Part shown: one piece after another, positions 12,801-27,800 of the stretch | How the letters are laid out: every line of letters starts with the position of its first letter | How positions within the stretch are numbered: the first letter of the stretch is position 1 | Origin: Stichopus chloronotus | Lineage: Eukaryota; Echinodermata; Holothuroidea; Aspidochirotida; Stichopodidae | Reading direction: 5' to 3' | DNA length: 64,000 nucleotides | NCBI GenBank assembly: GCA_021234535.1 | Contig: SFZH01000008.1 | Span: forward strand, 19,073,358-19,137,357 | The notes under the pieces: model-generated | Database searches by the model: none | The model's input: only the letters and a program-made list of their open reading frames with translations | Told to the model about the DNA's origin: nothing | Program-made: the position numbers and the translations under genes

Positions 12801-15800
12801 ACAGGTATTATTATTTTTTGTGTTTGTTTCTATCTCCTTGAGTAAGCATAAATTATGTAGTTTTACGTTCTCCATGCTTTAAAGTCAATTTATCTCTCAA
12901 TTTGTCTTTAATTTTTCAATTTTACAAAGTTTTCATGGGCCTGAAGTGGCATGAGTTGTTATGCTGTCATTTCTAAGATCGCATCCTCCGACGTGATCAA
13001 GCAGCTTGCACTTTACGGTGGATTTTGTCACGTCTGAAGATTTTCACTTGTTTAAGTACAGTTGGTAGTGTTGGTGTTTATTACAGTAATTTTAGTGTCC
13101 TTCAAAGTGGGTGCTTTCCTGAATAGCAAACACATAATTCCGATTGCCATTTGATGCAGAGTTTTGCGACAGTGTGTGGTGCTGTTCCTTGCAGTTTGTC
13201 CAGCTTTGTAGCATGATGGCCGCATGTGGGAAAACTAATGCTAAACTTTCAAGATTACTATCACCTCACATGCATTGTACTTCTAATAGGTTGTTATTCA
13301 TCTCATTTTTAATTATTTCGATATTTGGATTGTTGTATATATGTGTTAATCACTGGTGACCCGTGGGATACTTATTTTCGTACCATTAATGTGTGATCAG
13401 TCGACAGCTGCCACATTTTCTGGACTGTTCATTTCTGGAATGTTTTTAAAACAGTTTTTTTCTTGTACCATCACTTTTCCAGTCCTATTATCGAAGAGAA
13501 AAAGTGAGTTACATTTAAAACAGTGACATGACAAAGATATCATATTTAAATGTTCTTGCTTCAAATGAAGAGAGAAAGGCTCTACTCTGTTCTTTTTGCT
13601 TCTCATCTTCTTTAATTAATTGCTCCAGCAATCTCATTGTGGTTGCCAGGCATCTTTACGGAGATCCTCTTTGCCGTTACTTCATTTACCTGCCTACACC
13701 TTCTCATCTGTTACATGTGAAATATACATCAGACAGCTTCATTTTTCAAAACTCACAAACTTCGTCTGTAGTTTTGTAAATTACCAACCCCTTACCATCT
13801 TTCCCATGTTCATCTACATCAATTGTTAATCATCCCCCCCTGCCAATATTTCCCTGAACAAGAGGAAAAAGAAAAAAAAGAATGTTCTGACATTACATAT
13901 CTCGACTGCATAAAAGTTTTGATTGCTTTTAGGCCACTCATGGTTTGCAATGTTTTTGGTGAGAGCACTGAAAGCTTGCAGCAAAGCTTTGGTTGCCATT
14001 GTGGAAAATTTTCAGATTCTACTTTATTGTTCATCTAATTCTACAGCCATCTTGATGCAAACCATTGGCCTTTATCCATCTAGTGCTAAACTAACCATTA
14101 TTCATTCTCAAGTATAACAATTTAACTGTTTTGGCATGCATATTTCTCACATGATAACCTGATGTGTGCAGTGAAGCTCCTCACAGTTCCCTTTTGTCTT
14201 GCTGATATCCGTCATGCTACAAAAATTCCAAGAATTTTCTCCGAACTTTTAAAGTGTAGGCAATCTATATAACAATTCTATGAAATCTTTGTAAAAGTGA
14301 TGGAGGACTTTAATACTTTTCACCAGTAAGAAATGAGTAGGTGACGTGCTTTTCCCTGCTTAAATAAGTTACCTTAGTTTTGACACTTAGAGTGGTGGTT
14401 TTTGCCCCTATATTAAAAATCACTCACCAACTCATGTTTCTGGGTATACATCTGCAAAATCATAGCCAAAGATATGTCAGCCAAGGACATTGTTGACTTG
14501 GGTGTCATACCAACAGTTAAGTTTGTGGCTTCATTTTAGGGTGCATGACCTTATCCTTACTACTCTCTTGGACGTAAATGTTTAAAAGGTTGTGACATCC
14601 AGTCAATGTAGAAGTTACTTCTGGTCAGCAAATGCAAAAGTTTGGGACCACATATGACTATATATGACATATGAATCTGTAAATTCATTTTATTTCCATT
14701 TAGTAACATTGATCTCCCATCATGGAATTTCACCTCCAGGAGAAAATTTGAAAATCCAATAATGAACTGAAATTTGAAAGAGAATAGCTGTTTTAATGAT
14801 TTTGTCTTAAGTTTCAGAAGCGTCTTATCAATTTCATGTTTTTTTTTCTCTCTGTTATGACAAAATTTTTCTTGAATTTGCAGTGATACTAATTTTGGGC
14901 TCAATATTAGCTGTTCCTCCAACTGCGTTTCTCTTCATTGTCACGATTATCTTCAAAGTGTATCGTGACTATTTATGATACTAACATGTTTTGCAGTTTT
15001 ATTTTCTTTTGAAGCTCGATCTTTAGTGCAGGTCACACTAATGCCATATTAGAGTCAATTTCTGATCTAACTTTTTGCAACATTCAACCTAAATTTTCTC
15101 CAATTTAAGTGGAAAAGAGCCAAAATTATTCAATGATGCACAGTCATTATGAGACATTGCTAACCAATGCTATAGTAGCATAATCAACCAATCATGTCAT
15201 GACATGTCCTTCTCAAAACGCAGTTTTTTTGTGGGGTTGTAGTGAAAAATTTCCTAATGGTTTTGACGTGAATCTCTTGTATCATTGTACATCGGATCAG
15301 ATTGAACTTGAACAGTTGACAAGACCGTATCAGATATTGGCGTAGAGTGACCAACATTAGGGAACATACTGACAGAACACTACCAGTCTGATATTTTTCC
15401 AAAAAGTGGATTCGACATATTGTTTTAGTGTGATCCATGCCTTACAGTTCATCTTATTCTCTTCAATGCATTAAATGTAGATGTTCCTTCAAGATGTCCT
15501 AAATTTTATATGTCATTATCATCAGTAGCAGTCCTTTTTTAAATCTTTTTTTTGGTGTTTTTTTTTTCTCCTCTTGGAGACTTCTAGTTTACATCCTGCA
15601 TACCACGTTTGAGGCTTTCCTTGCTATTTTCGTATGTTTTCACAGTTGCAACATTATCAATATGTCTCATTCACTGAGTTTGAAGTATGTCCATCAAGTG
15701 CCATCCTGCCTCAAAAGATTCAGTAGATACAACGACAAAAATATGTTTATTTCTTTTTGCATTATGTTGTTCCTCTGTATAGATTTCAGCTAAAGTTTGC

Positions 15801-18800
15801 TATCAATAGACATGTGCATGAGGTTGTTTAGGGCTTGTGTCATATTGCAATAACTACACATGCCCTATCTACTCAGATTCATTTCACGTATGATTCGTTT
15901 TATAATATGCACATGTATGACGCATAATTAAATTTCACTAAACACAGAGAGAATGTACACTGGATACTAGAAGAAACATTAAATCAAGGCTAGTGACCAT
16001 AAACAATGTAGAAGGGGGAAAAAATGACCCCCCATAAAAGAAAAAGAAGTGGATATAAGCAGTACATAATACCTGTTGACATGTACGACAGTTTGTTGCC
16101 ATTAAACTCACTAGCGATTTTACACTTTCTGTCAGAGTAGTAACTATATACAATGTTGAAAGGTGTGACAATGTAGTCTTAATTCACTGATAGTAATATT
16201 CCAATTTTCATCTTGGATTCTTAGTACTTTCTTATAGCTGTGAATGTTTGATTCCCCTCTGAGGATATTTGATATTTTGTTAGACCTGTAGTGCCTGTTC
16301 TTTTTCGCATGATTTGAAAGATCCATGGTCATTTGGCAAAAGCCTCCCTTTTTTTTTTACATCCAGTAGTCTCTACATCGTGAATTTCAAAGGTGCTCAT
16401 TTCTGTAATGGACATATATGACAAGGCAGTACAATCTGTGCCCCAGAAAAAACAAAAACAATCCTAAATATGCCCTTTGTGAGGTACAAAAAATATTTTG
16501 TGGTTTGTTTTTAGCATTTTGATATCAACAGTTTTGTATATTTTGCTAGCAATTGTACAATTTTCATACAAATCCAGTCAACAGCCTATATTGAAAGGTC
16601 AAAAGATTAACAATTCTCTAAAGGGCGTTGCGTGCCATGCAATCTCTGTACTGACCAGAAACAAGCCATTTATATGCTCTGTGATACAATAAAATATGTC
16701 ATGCTGTTTGGACTGATTTGACCTAAGAGGTTGTGCGTATTTATTTCACAGTGAAGATGTTCCTCTGCTCCCCTCGCTAGACTATGACCACGTCAAGAGA
16801 GACATGATGTTGGCGGAAGCGAGACAGAAAGCTCTGCTCTTGCAAGCTCTGAGATGGGTTAGAAATCTAAGAATAAAGAGACATTGTTTGCACATGATTT
16901 TGAAAGAATACTCTGCAGGGAACTTAAACCATACAAGTTGTAGTAAAGATCATTCACTTATTGCATTGTTGTCTTTATCAGTTGGGGTGAAGCGATGAAA
17001 GTTAATTATTTCACTTCTGGTTTACGACTAAGACCAGATACGGCAATGTGAGTGTCTTTGTACCTAGGGATGCACCGGATATCCGATCCGGCCAGACTAT
17101 CAGCCCTATTTTTTCCTTCACTTTGCAGCAATTTTCAGATGGTAGTGTGAAATGTCAGAGCATAGATCTCTCAAAGAATTAAAAGACAGAATATAAATTT
17201 AAGAACAACAACAGTGTAGAACACACCTTAAGAGTTTGGCCATTTAAGTGGCTTGTTAGAGTAATGAAATGTTATACTAATGAAATATATTGATTTTAGA
17301 ATACGTCACACAATTAAGAGCTTTTTTTTCCATACATGTGTACATTTCCTTTTCAGGCTTTGATGCAGCATCATTTTTACAGTATCATAAAGTAATGGTG
17401 CAAGATGAGAAGCATTATCTCACATAATACATAGGCTGCTTTAATAAATTGGATGTATTCCAGAAGTAATTAATATAAAGCTAGCTAAAGAAAGTGAAAT
17501 CTTCACATGTCATGGTAAACAGTTCTCTTGTTGAGTAATTTACATTCAGAGCTAACATGAATGCTTTAGTCTGGACATGGCTGAAGTCAAAGCTAAGTCC
17601 ACTATTTGAAGGGACTTGCACTTGGTGTGGACTCTTACCACAGCTTGGACTTTTCAGAGGGAGGGTAGCACTGGGTAGGGGTTAGAACTTTCAATAGGGG
17701 GTATGGTTACAACTTTTGATGAGAGTAGAATGAGCTCAAGTCCCATTCCGGTGAAAATCGTCAGCGGTGATTTAAGAGACGGTACGGTTGCTAGGCCCCA
17801 TGGAATAGATACTTTACACCCTGAATAGATGCTGTACACCCTGAGCTTGGATCAAAGGACTCAACTAAACCATGCTTAATTTTAATACACCACTTTCTAA
17901 CTTTTGAAAGATTTTTGTAAAGGGCATCTACATGGAAATCAATGAGCAATGACAATTCTGGCCTGTTTTGTTATGTCATCTATAGAAAGGCAGCAAAATT
18001 TACAGCAACTTTACCACAACATTCCACTCGCTGGAGATATTATAATTGTCAGCACACGACAGAACCGGCTAGTTGAACTTGTTAAAGTTAATGGTGAAAT
18101 AAATGTAAGTTAATTGAAGCATGATTTTTCATGTACTGTAGTCCATTTGTCTTGTGCATCATAAATATGTTGCATTTAGAAACATAGAAACTGTACAATT
18201 CCAATTTTCAAAAGTATTGTAAAAATCCAGTCCGGCTGGATTTTATCTGGCCAGATTTCAACTATGTCAGGCCAAATCAGGTCCGGCTGGATCTTAAAAT
18301 TAAAATCCGGTGCATCCCTATAATACCTGCGGCCTGCCACTTAAAATTATCAGTTGTTGTGAAATATTTTTTATCCTGGCAACTTTTAAAACAGCATGCA
18401 GAACTACTTTCTATTAACTTAATTTGTTTGCAATTTTGACACTCATTTTTGGCATTCAATACTCATAATTAGCATACAATGTCACCATCTTAAGCAGTTC
18501 TGGTGGCAGTAGTTGGTTTAGCAATTTCAATTTTCTGTCAGAGGTGAACTTGCTCTGAAGCCCATCTGAATGTCCGTACAAAGTTGATATTGAATGCAAT
18601 ATCTTGTTTTAACACTGCATCTTTTACCATTTATATTTTACTTGAATTTTGGTGTTTTTTTATGTTTTTATTTCTCATCAGCGTTTGACCCGTAGTGAAC
18701 CTGGAGAACAAAGAGATACAGTGATATTAGCTTATGTACAACATGATCTGCTGGGGTGCAAAGAACCATCAGCTCACAGGGTGAGATTATAAGCATAATA

Positions 18801-21800
18801 TTTAGGCTCAATTTGTGGTTGTGAAAATAGGGTAAGGACATCGTAAGTGTATATTTGCATTATATTTTTCAACTACCAGGATCCATTAAGGTAAAGAGTA
18901 ATATTAAGAGTAATATGAAGAGTAATAATAACATAATATTTACAATAGGATTATGGTTTGGGTGCAAAGAGCCATGAGTATTCATGGTAGGTATCACGTT
19001 TAGGAGAGTATTTTTATGATCCTTCAATGTGTGAAAGAATGTAAAGAATGATTAGATCATAAGAGTATCAACATGAATGTGATAATAATGATAATATAAA
19101 TGAAAGAACTGCTCATGGTGCTTTACAGAAGTAGAAAGGATTAAAAAAAAAGGAGTAAAATGGCAACAAAAGAAAAGAGTCTTTAAAGAGCTCTTGAAGG
19201 TGGATAGATTTATACATGTCCTGACATTGTCTGAAACTGGTTACAAGGGCTAGCAGCAGAAAAACAAAAACTGATATCAATGAGATTTTTGAACAAGATT
19301 TCGGAACAGATAGAAACAATTAATTCAAAGAATTAGGAACATTATAGAACACAAGTGTCATCTGTGACATTGCAACGAACCACAAGATCATGGGCAGGTA
19401 AGAGTTATAACCTATGCCTTTGCCTAATCTGTTTGGTTGTGGATAATTGGCAAATCCAGCTGTAAGAACATGCGAACAATATTATGTACAAATTCTCACC
19501 CGTTACAATTTCAAACAGTCTGTTTATTGACTTTTCCTATCATCAGGCCATTTTCTTGTCGAAGTTAATATCAAAGAGAGTAGAGGAGATCCACAGAAAT
19601 CTCTCTGCTTTCTCCAGTTTCATGAATTTTGCCTTTTGTGCAGTTGTTAATACACAACCATGTCAGATTAAAAACATCAGTATCTTTTGTCAGCTTTTTC
19701 AGTAGTTTTAATATTGAACTAACCCTGTCTGAAAATGAGGACCTTCAAGACTCTCAGGTTTTAGCAGAGATTTATCAAGTCCATTATCTTTTCTTGACTT
19801 CTTATAGTTCAAAATAACAGGGAAGTAAGATTTAGTAAGGTTTCAAAGCAAATGTAACTTACTCAGCCATGTTGATATGTGTGTTTGTCATCATAGGGAC
19901 CAGTCTTGAAAATGTTGGTGGACTCTGAACTAAACCCTACCTGAAAGGAGAGAAACTTTTTAGTTTTTACAGAGGTTTAACATGTCAATGATCTTTTTCA
20001 TTGCGTTGTTATGAAATGGATGGAGAAGTGATATTTAAGAAGAATTCAGAACAAAACCATAACTTAGCCATGTTGATATGTGTGTTTGTGATTCTAGGAA
20101 GCAGTCTTAAATATGTTGGTCGACTCTGACGAGATTGTGCAGCAGTACTTGTGTCGGCTGTTCAATGGGTTTGCCTCCCTCTCTGTGGGTGAGTATTTAC
20201 CCAGCATCCATGCAATGCCATGAATGGCAAGGTCAACCTTCAATATGTGACCGTCCCTGCTTTTTGGAATGTGTTTGTATTTTCATCAATGTTGCCAAAA
20301 TAATACAATGCAGTTTTGATTTTGTGGTGTTCATGATTCTTGAGGCTTTTTAAATGTTCCCAACGAAGCAGAATAAAGAATTAATTTAACTGATTTCTTT
20401 GGTGAAAGGAAGTTGACGTTTCCTGATTATGACTGTTGCGTTGAATGTGAAGACTTCTCATTGGAAAAACTCTTTCATCAAAACATTTTGAAACTTTTTC
20501 GATGTACAATGGTGGTTTCAATTTTTTTATTCTTTTCTTATAGGGCGTGCTTATCTTGGGTCTTATCCAGAGCTAGTTCGCAGCTCTCCAGAAGACCCTC
20601 ACGTCAGATGAGAGGGACCCAATCACGAGGGAGAACGCTCTTGGTACACTACAGAAACTCAGCTTAAAGTAAGTATCCCAGTAATTGGTAGAGTCATAAT
20701 CTTAAGGTGTTAAATCAATTGACCAGAATGTTAACATTGAGACTGTTTAAAGGTCACTGATGTAAACCTTTAGCATTTTTTTTCTTTCATGTTTTTGATT
20801 ATAACCACTAAGGTTCTTTCACAGTCATGGAAAAGTTGTAATTTATCTCCAGGCCTGGAAAAGTCATGGATATAGCTAGCATGTTGCATAAATGTGTTTT
20901 TCTTGCAATTTTACCAACGTGTTTTAAAGCAAGCCCTGCAAAATCCTAAAGTAATATTGACATTTTTCCACACATTTTCATCTCAAAAATCTTTCACCTA
21001 GTCAGAATTTCCCATCAGTTGTTAACATCAATGTGCTTCATGTCGGAGCTTTAGGAACAGTTGTTTTGACAACATTCCACTTTAATGTGGATGAGTGTGT
21101 GACATCTGATACGGTTGTGTAGTAAGTTGTCCTCTTTGCAGAAAAATTCCTGTTTTAGGGTTCAGAATAAGTTTACTCATTGTATCTGTTGACCAGAATG
21201 AGAATTTTTGTCATCTGAAAGTAATGTTTAAAGAAGGTAAAGCCATGTTGATCAACTTCTTTTTCTCCTCCTCCTATGTCATCTAGGAGGCATCTTCAGA
21301 CTCGAATGATCGACAGCGGCATCATCTCGTGGTTGGTTCAGGTCCTGGAGGACAGCGACGCCCTCTCGGATTACACCCTGGAGTATTCTGTCGCCCTCCT
21401 CATGAACCTCTGCCTCCGAACTCAAGGTAGGTTTCTCGTCTCTCTTCTTTCATGAATGATCAAAGGATATTCTGCCCATGTGTCAGTGTGACATTGCAGA
21501 TTTCCTGTAATGCAGTGAAGAATTTTCAAATAGATATTCCTTTAGAAATTCATAACTTGCTAACAAAACATTTTAGATAGGTATGTTTTTTCACCAGTTA
21601 AGAGAGAAAAATATTTTATTTTGTAGTGATGTATCAATTTTTATTGGTGGATCATCTCATCAGCAAGTATTGTTGTAAATAATTTGAGAAATTTTTGACT
21701 AAAATTTTCTCAAAATCTAAGTTGTGCAAATTATCTCTGTAATGTGACCAGATTCCCACAAGCTCTCCTGGTAACTTTTTGTTTCACTTTGGGAACTCAT

Positions 21801-24800
21801 TCACATTTTTCACAATGTTCAGTCAATGAAACAGATTTTAGTTGAATTTGTATGGATATATAATTTCCTATTTTCTCTCGATTTTTTTTCCCCCTCAGGC
21901 AAGAAGAAGTGCATTCCCGAAAGAGGGAAAGTTTTGAAAGTTTTAAGTGACTTGCTTGGACATGAAGATCAAGAGGTAGGATGATCACAGTTTCACATTT
22001 CGGCCACCACTCATGAAGTTACATACTCTATCTCATGCATGATGTTGTCTCCGTAGCCCTGCTATACCTTTAAGCTACATTATTGAATCACTTTTGGAAG
22101 TTTTCATCTTTACTCTTTTGGTGTTTTTTTCATTTGGTTCATATCTCTCTTTAGTATTTAATATGTTAAAGTGATAAATATTATCAGACCTCCACAAGCT
22201 AATATGAAATATGACATGTTATTAGAATGCCATTGATCCAATTTGTCAATGTCCAATTCCCCAAATATTTTGATTTTCCAACATTTAGTATGCAATATTG
22301 TGCTGTGCTTCCTTATTCACTCGAATGTTTAGATCTACCAATTCATTAACATTTCAATATTTAGGCTGTGTATATTCATTAAAAAGTTTATTCTCCAAAA
22401 ATTTTAACTTTAATCTTTCACATGTTCTAATAACTGATCTTTACAATATTCAGTCAATCCATGCAAGTACCTCAGTTCCTCATTTTATCAGATTTAGTTT
22501 TTTCTTGTGTATGCTCTGTTACAAATCTGTGTGTATGTATGTTAGTTTGTGTACTTCCATCTTTCTCATTTTCTTACCTTCAGATCAGGCCCTATGTGAA
22601 TGGTACCCTTTACAGTATACTCTCAGTTCCAGAAATCAGAGATGAGGCCAGATCGATGGTAAGTCCCAGAGGGGGGGGAGCTATTTTTACATTTTGACTG
22701 TGTAAACTTGCAAAGACCCCTTGAAGGACTAGATGTTAGTGAAGCAGTACAAGATATGAACATGATTCATGCATTCTTTGACAGAATTGAGGTTCATTAC
22801 ACTAGTAGCATTCACTTTATATTCACCCTCAGTTATAGTTACAATGGTATGTTTGTTTTTAAAAGCACCACTCTTGAAAGAGGATATTTACACTATTTGA
22901 ATAAATCGTAGCTTCGGTCAGAGGCAACATATCAAAGCTACACAACTATATCGTTCCCCTCATTTTTATCTTATTTTTTTTGTGACAGGGAATGGAAGAA
23001 ATATTAAAATGTTTTGTAAAGGAAGACAGTCGTGAGATGAACAGACAGCTACAGTTTATCATTAAACAGCTTAACTCAGGTGAGCAGAAGGAGTTCAAAT
23101 AGAAAGCTGTTTATATTTCTATCATCCTGCAGGGCATTATCGATCTGCAAGGAATGGAAAAGCTATTCAGGTGAACTTTATTGATACGCGGTACTTAAGA
23201 GAAGTTAAGTTTCAAATTCATGCAGAGTTAGATTAAGCATTGTGTGCATCATTGCAGATGATGTTGTGATATTTTTTCTACCAGTCTTCCCTCTGTCTCA
23301 TATTCCTCTGTTTTGATATTTTCTCATCTCAGAATTGGCCATGGATGATGCAGAATCAGATGATGAAGATGACGAAGAGGAGGTTTGTATTCCCAATCCC
23401 CCCCCCAAAAAAAAAATTAAAGCCACTAAGTTTTGCAATTGATTTCACTGAAAGTTCATTCCGGTGATTGAAATATTATTAATTCTCCCCATTTTGGAGA
23501 TCTACAGTTTACTGACATTTTTGCCAATGTGGACTCAGAACCATTCTGTCGTATCTTGTACCAAGGGTTTGGTTGTATGTTACTGCTACAAAATTATTTT
23601 CTGGTTTTATCTGATGTAAAGTCACTCAGTTTAAAAGAATAAATGAATATTCATGATATTAATTTATTATGCATGTTCGTATTCTAGGAGGATCAGGATC
23701 AAGATGCAATGGAGGCAGACCTGGATAAAGCTGAGCTCATTACCCCCAGGGCAGGGGAACTCTTCGGGGAGAGAACTACTCACAACGGAATACTTAGGGG
23801 TGAGTCAAATTTTCCATTTATTGATGTACAAATCTGAAAGTGGAGCTCATTTCCACCAGGGCAGAGGAATTTTCGGAGAAAAAATACTCACAAAGGATTC
23901 TTTAGTCATGAGTCAAAGTTTCTGGTTTCTAGTATGCATCTGAAAGAGGAGCTCATTTCCCCCAGGGTAGGGGAATTCTTTGGAGAGAAATTACTAACAA
24001 TAGAATACTGGCATGAGTCAATTTTCCTGGTTGTGAGGTATACGTCTGCCCAGGGCAGGAGAACTCTTCCGAGAGAAAGTTCACCACAATGGGATGCTTA
24101 GGGGTAAGTCAGAGTTTGTGGTTATTGTGTATATATTTTAATGTGATAATAGGCATAGCGCTTGTAGAAATAGTCACTTTTATGGTAGTTTTTAAATCAG
24201 TATGGATAATGTGACCCCTCCCCTCTCCTCATTCCAATACTGTTAAGTATCCAGTAGTTGCAACCAAGTTTAGAAAGTCGGAAAAAATAGACAGTGTCTT
24301 TTTTTCACTTTTCACTTTTTCACAGGATATGATATTGTAAAATATGATAGTGTACAAATATGTCCTCCCAAAAAATCTCTCACTTCAAGAAATTCACCCC
24401 CCTGCAAAAGAATTTTCAAAAGAAACTTTTGTCAGCTTTTGACGGCTTTCCACACTCAGCTTTGAACAACTTTTTTCAGACCCTCGTTTGCTTGCAGTCA
24501 GTCTTTACCCCTTAAAAGTGTCATTGCGCGGATAATTTCACTAAGAGTCTGCTATTTAGATTCGAACAAGATTTCAAGTTTCTACGATATTTCATCTCTG
24601 TGTAATATATTTCTTTTGATTCATAACATTTGTTGTAACATGTCATCAAAATTTTTGCAGTTTTTATCCCACCTGTCAGCAAGTGGAACATCCCATCAGG
24701 TAGACATTTGACCGATGTTTGCATGCCGCAGTTGCAGCATACCGCTGTATTAAACCTCGGATGTACCCTGTGTCCTCTATTCCTTTATACTACTTTATCC

Positions 24801-27800
24801 CCCTGTAGAGCAGTTTCTCCTGTCTTGTTGTTCCCATTTATAGCACAAGCAAATTTTGTTCTGCCTGTTTATCTTTACGACTTAAAGTCTTTGTTTTTGT
24901 CATTGAAACTGTAACATTGTTGCAGAAATTGCAGTTGACTTTATAAATTGCAGTTAATTTTAATGTTTAAGTACTCCTTAAGTTCTATTTTTTTTTTTCT
25001 GTTAATATGTACAAAAGATGATTGGTTGTGCTGATGAATTTCTGCAGGCAGTCATATGGGGATAATGCTACATTTGATGTGGAGGCCTTGTTCCTCCGTG
25101 TAATAAAGAACTGAAGCAAAATTCAGCGGAGATGTGTTCACATGTGAATGAAATGGATAAAAATTAGTGTTGGCTTTATTGTGCAATTACATATTATGCA
25201 ATTATACATTACAATGAAAACTGACAGTATTATGCAGTTAGATGTTTTAATAAGGGTGATAATAGTTAGTTTTTTTGATACTCATTGCATTGAAATATTT
25301 TTTTAAAATTGTACATCCTTGCAAGTACCTGTTACCTTTCAAAAGAGATTTAACTTTTAGGCATGGCAAGCAGTGCCCTCAAATGGCCAGTGTTTGTGAT
25401 GCGTACAAGAAGCGTTATTGATTATTAAGTAAATGGCAAGTACACCTTGCATGATGGAATTTCAGAACTGATTATCTTAGAGAGTTAGACTCCTCATGGC
25501 ATGTAAAGTTGCCCTCGTCCCAGGAGTTGTCTTTGAAGCATTTGTGTCACCTGAATGCATAGAGGAAATCCTAAAAATTGTAATTATGCTAGATAATTAA
25601 CAGGGGGGATGAAGAGCAGTGTTAAAAGGTGTCAGTTCCTACAGTTGACATGGAAACATGCAAATGTATTCAAAGCAGCAAAGTGACAGAGTATGTTATA
25701 TTGTTAATAGAGACGGATGAAAGGTGTTATTAAAAGACATCAGTTCCCACAGTTGACATGGAAACATGCAAATCTATTCAAAGCAGCAAAGTGACAGAAT
25801 ATGTCATATTGTTAATAGGGAAGGATGAAAGGTGTTATTAAAAGACATCAGTTCCTACAGTTGACATGGAAACATGCAAATATATTCAAATCAGGCAAAG
25901 TGACAGAATATGTCATATTGTTAATAGGGAAGGATGAAAGGTGCTATTAAAAGACATTATTTCCTACAGTTGACATGGAAACATGCAAATACATTCCAAG
26001 CAGCAAAGTGGCAGCAGGAATCGATTGAATTGATAAAGCATTGTTGTAAGTGGCCGGAAAACTGTAAAGAAAGATGTGGAGACAGAAGTTTTAATTTGTG
26101 AAACGCAACATGCAAATTTCTTTATGTTTCCTTACAAACACCTTATATCACATATGCTATTCAATACCAGAAGAGAAGTGATTTCAGTCACGTTCACATT
26201 CTTGACATTCTGCACAATAACCTATCATTGAAAAATAGCAGAAGGAATGACATGACCTTCAGCATACATGTTTGAAACTTCATTTTCATGAGTTCATACT
26301 GCCTGACTCTTACGGAGATGCTTGCATGTCATATTTTTTTAGTGTCTTAATTATTGATGCTAATGTAAGTTCAAGAGCATGGATGTGATACATTTGTATT
26401 GCTCATGTACTACCTTTCAATTAATAAACAAACTACAATGACAATGAATATGAAATATTTCAAAGTTACTTTTGATGTGTGTTCACATTGGCTACCCTGT
26501 TTCACCTCCCCCCATCTTACTAAAGCACATACCCCCCTGCCTAGAGTCAGTTTCATTTCTATAATGTTCTGCACCATCCTTTTTTTTTTTCAACACTGTA
26601 TTGCTCTGTGACTATTTATCAGCATGTAGACTGATGTATGACTTTTTTTTGTATAGATTGCATTGCCCACACAGACGCATGACACGACAACACTGGTGGG
26701 TTACATGTGATAGGTCCAGAGTCATTGTATAAAACAGGGCTGGGGTGAGAAAGTTTATTGTCGTAACAGGAGTAATAGGGGTTTAATTGATTAAAACCAC
26801 CAGGGTGGGGTTGATAGATCCAACCCACCAGGCCCTACACTGCATTTTCTCGGACAGTTGTATCAGATGGGAATTTGGTGTGTGACTCGGAAGGAGGAAT
26901 TTGTTATAGTATCCAGTGTGGCTGTTGTGATTTTACTGTAACAAGGTATTAAAGGTAATTCTTTCATGTCAGAGATTTGATTGTAGACTGGAATTAGAGG
27001 AAGCCTGATTTTCCGCTCTCCCAAATGACACGATTCTTTGGCAGATGGAAGTTGTAACATTTTCACTCCATGATTCTCATCTTGGATAAGTTTCAAGCCG
27101 GTATCATGGATGAGAGGAGTAAAAATTCAAGAAAGAAGAAAAAAACATTCCGACAAAAAGGCTGGTAGGTGTTGATGAAGGAATACATGGTAGAGTCCAC
27201 ATAAACTGTACCAGTAGAAATGATCTGACAAGTGACCTGGAAGTATAGAAATATTTAAGCCTTCTCTTTGCCATTTTGCGTTCTCTACTGCAGTCTCTTT
27301 CCCTGTGTAAAAGTTCTTACATTTTCTTTTCGTAAAGTGTAATATCTTTTTTAAGTGCAGTATCAAAAGTCATCTTTATGTATAACTCCTTTCTATGAAG
27401 AATATAAATGACACTGTTGCAAGTTTCATGCTGTGAGCAGTAATCAACTAATTTGTCTCATGCTCCCTTTTTATTCCCTTTTGTCCCAAGGGTCTGACAT
27501 CAGCAAAATCTGAGAGAGGTCAAGGGTCATCTTCCAGACAAGGGTAAGTGTCAGCTCCTTCACTTAAGACAGAGATTGCTACCCACCTGTGTTCCCCCTG
27601 TGTCTGTCATCTTTCTCCCTGTCTATAACCATACCCTCCCCTTGTCCCACCCGGCCCCACCCCTATAAACTGTTTTCTTTCTCGAATAATGTGAGGAACG
27701 TTCCAGCTTTAAATTGGTCAGAATAAAATGACATAGTTAAAGACAATAAAATTCCTACTTTTGTAGTATACAAAGCAAGAGATTTACCAAATTACAATGC

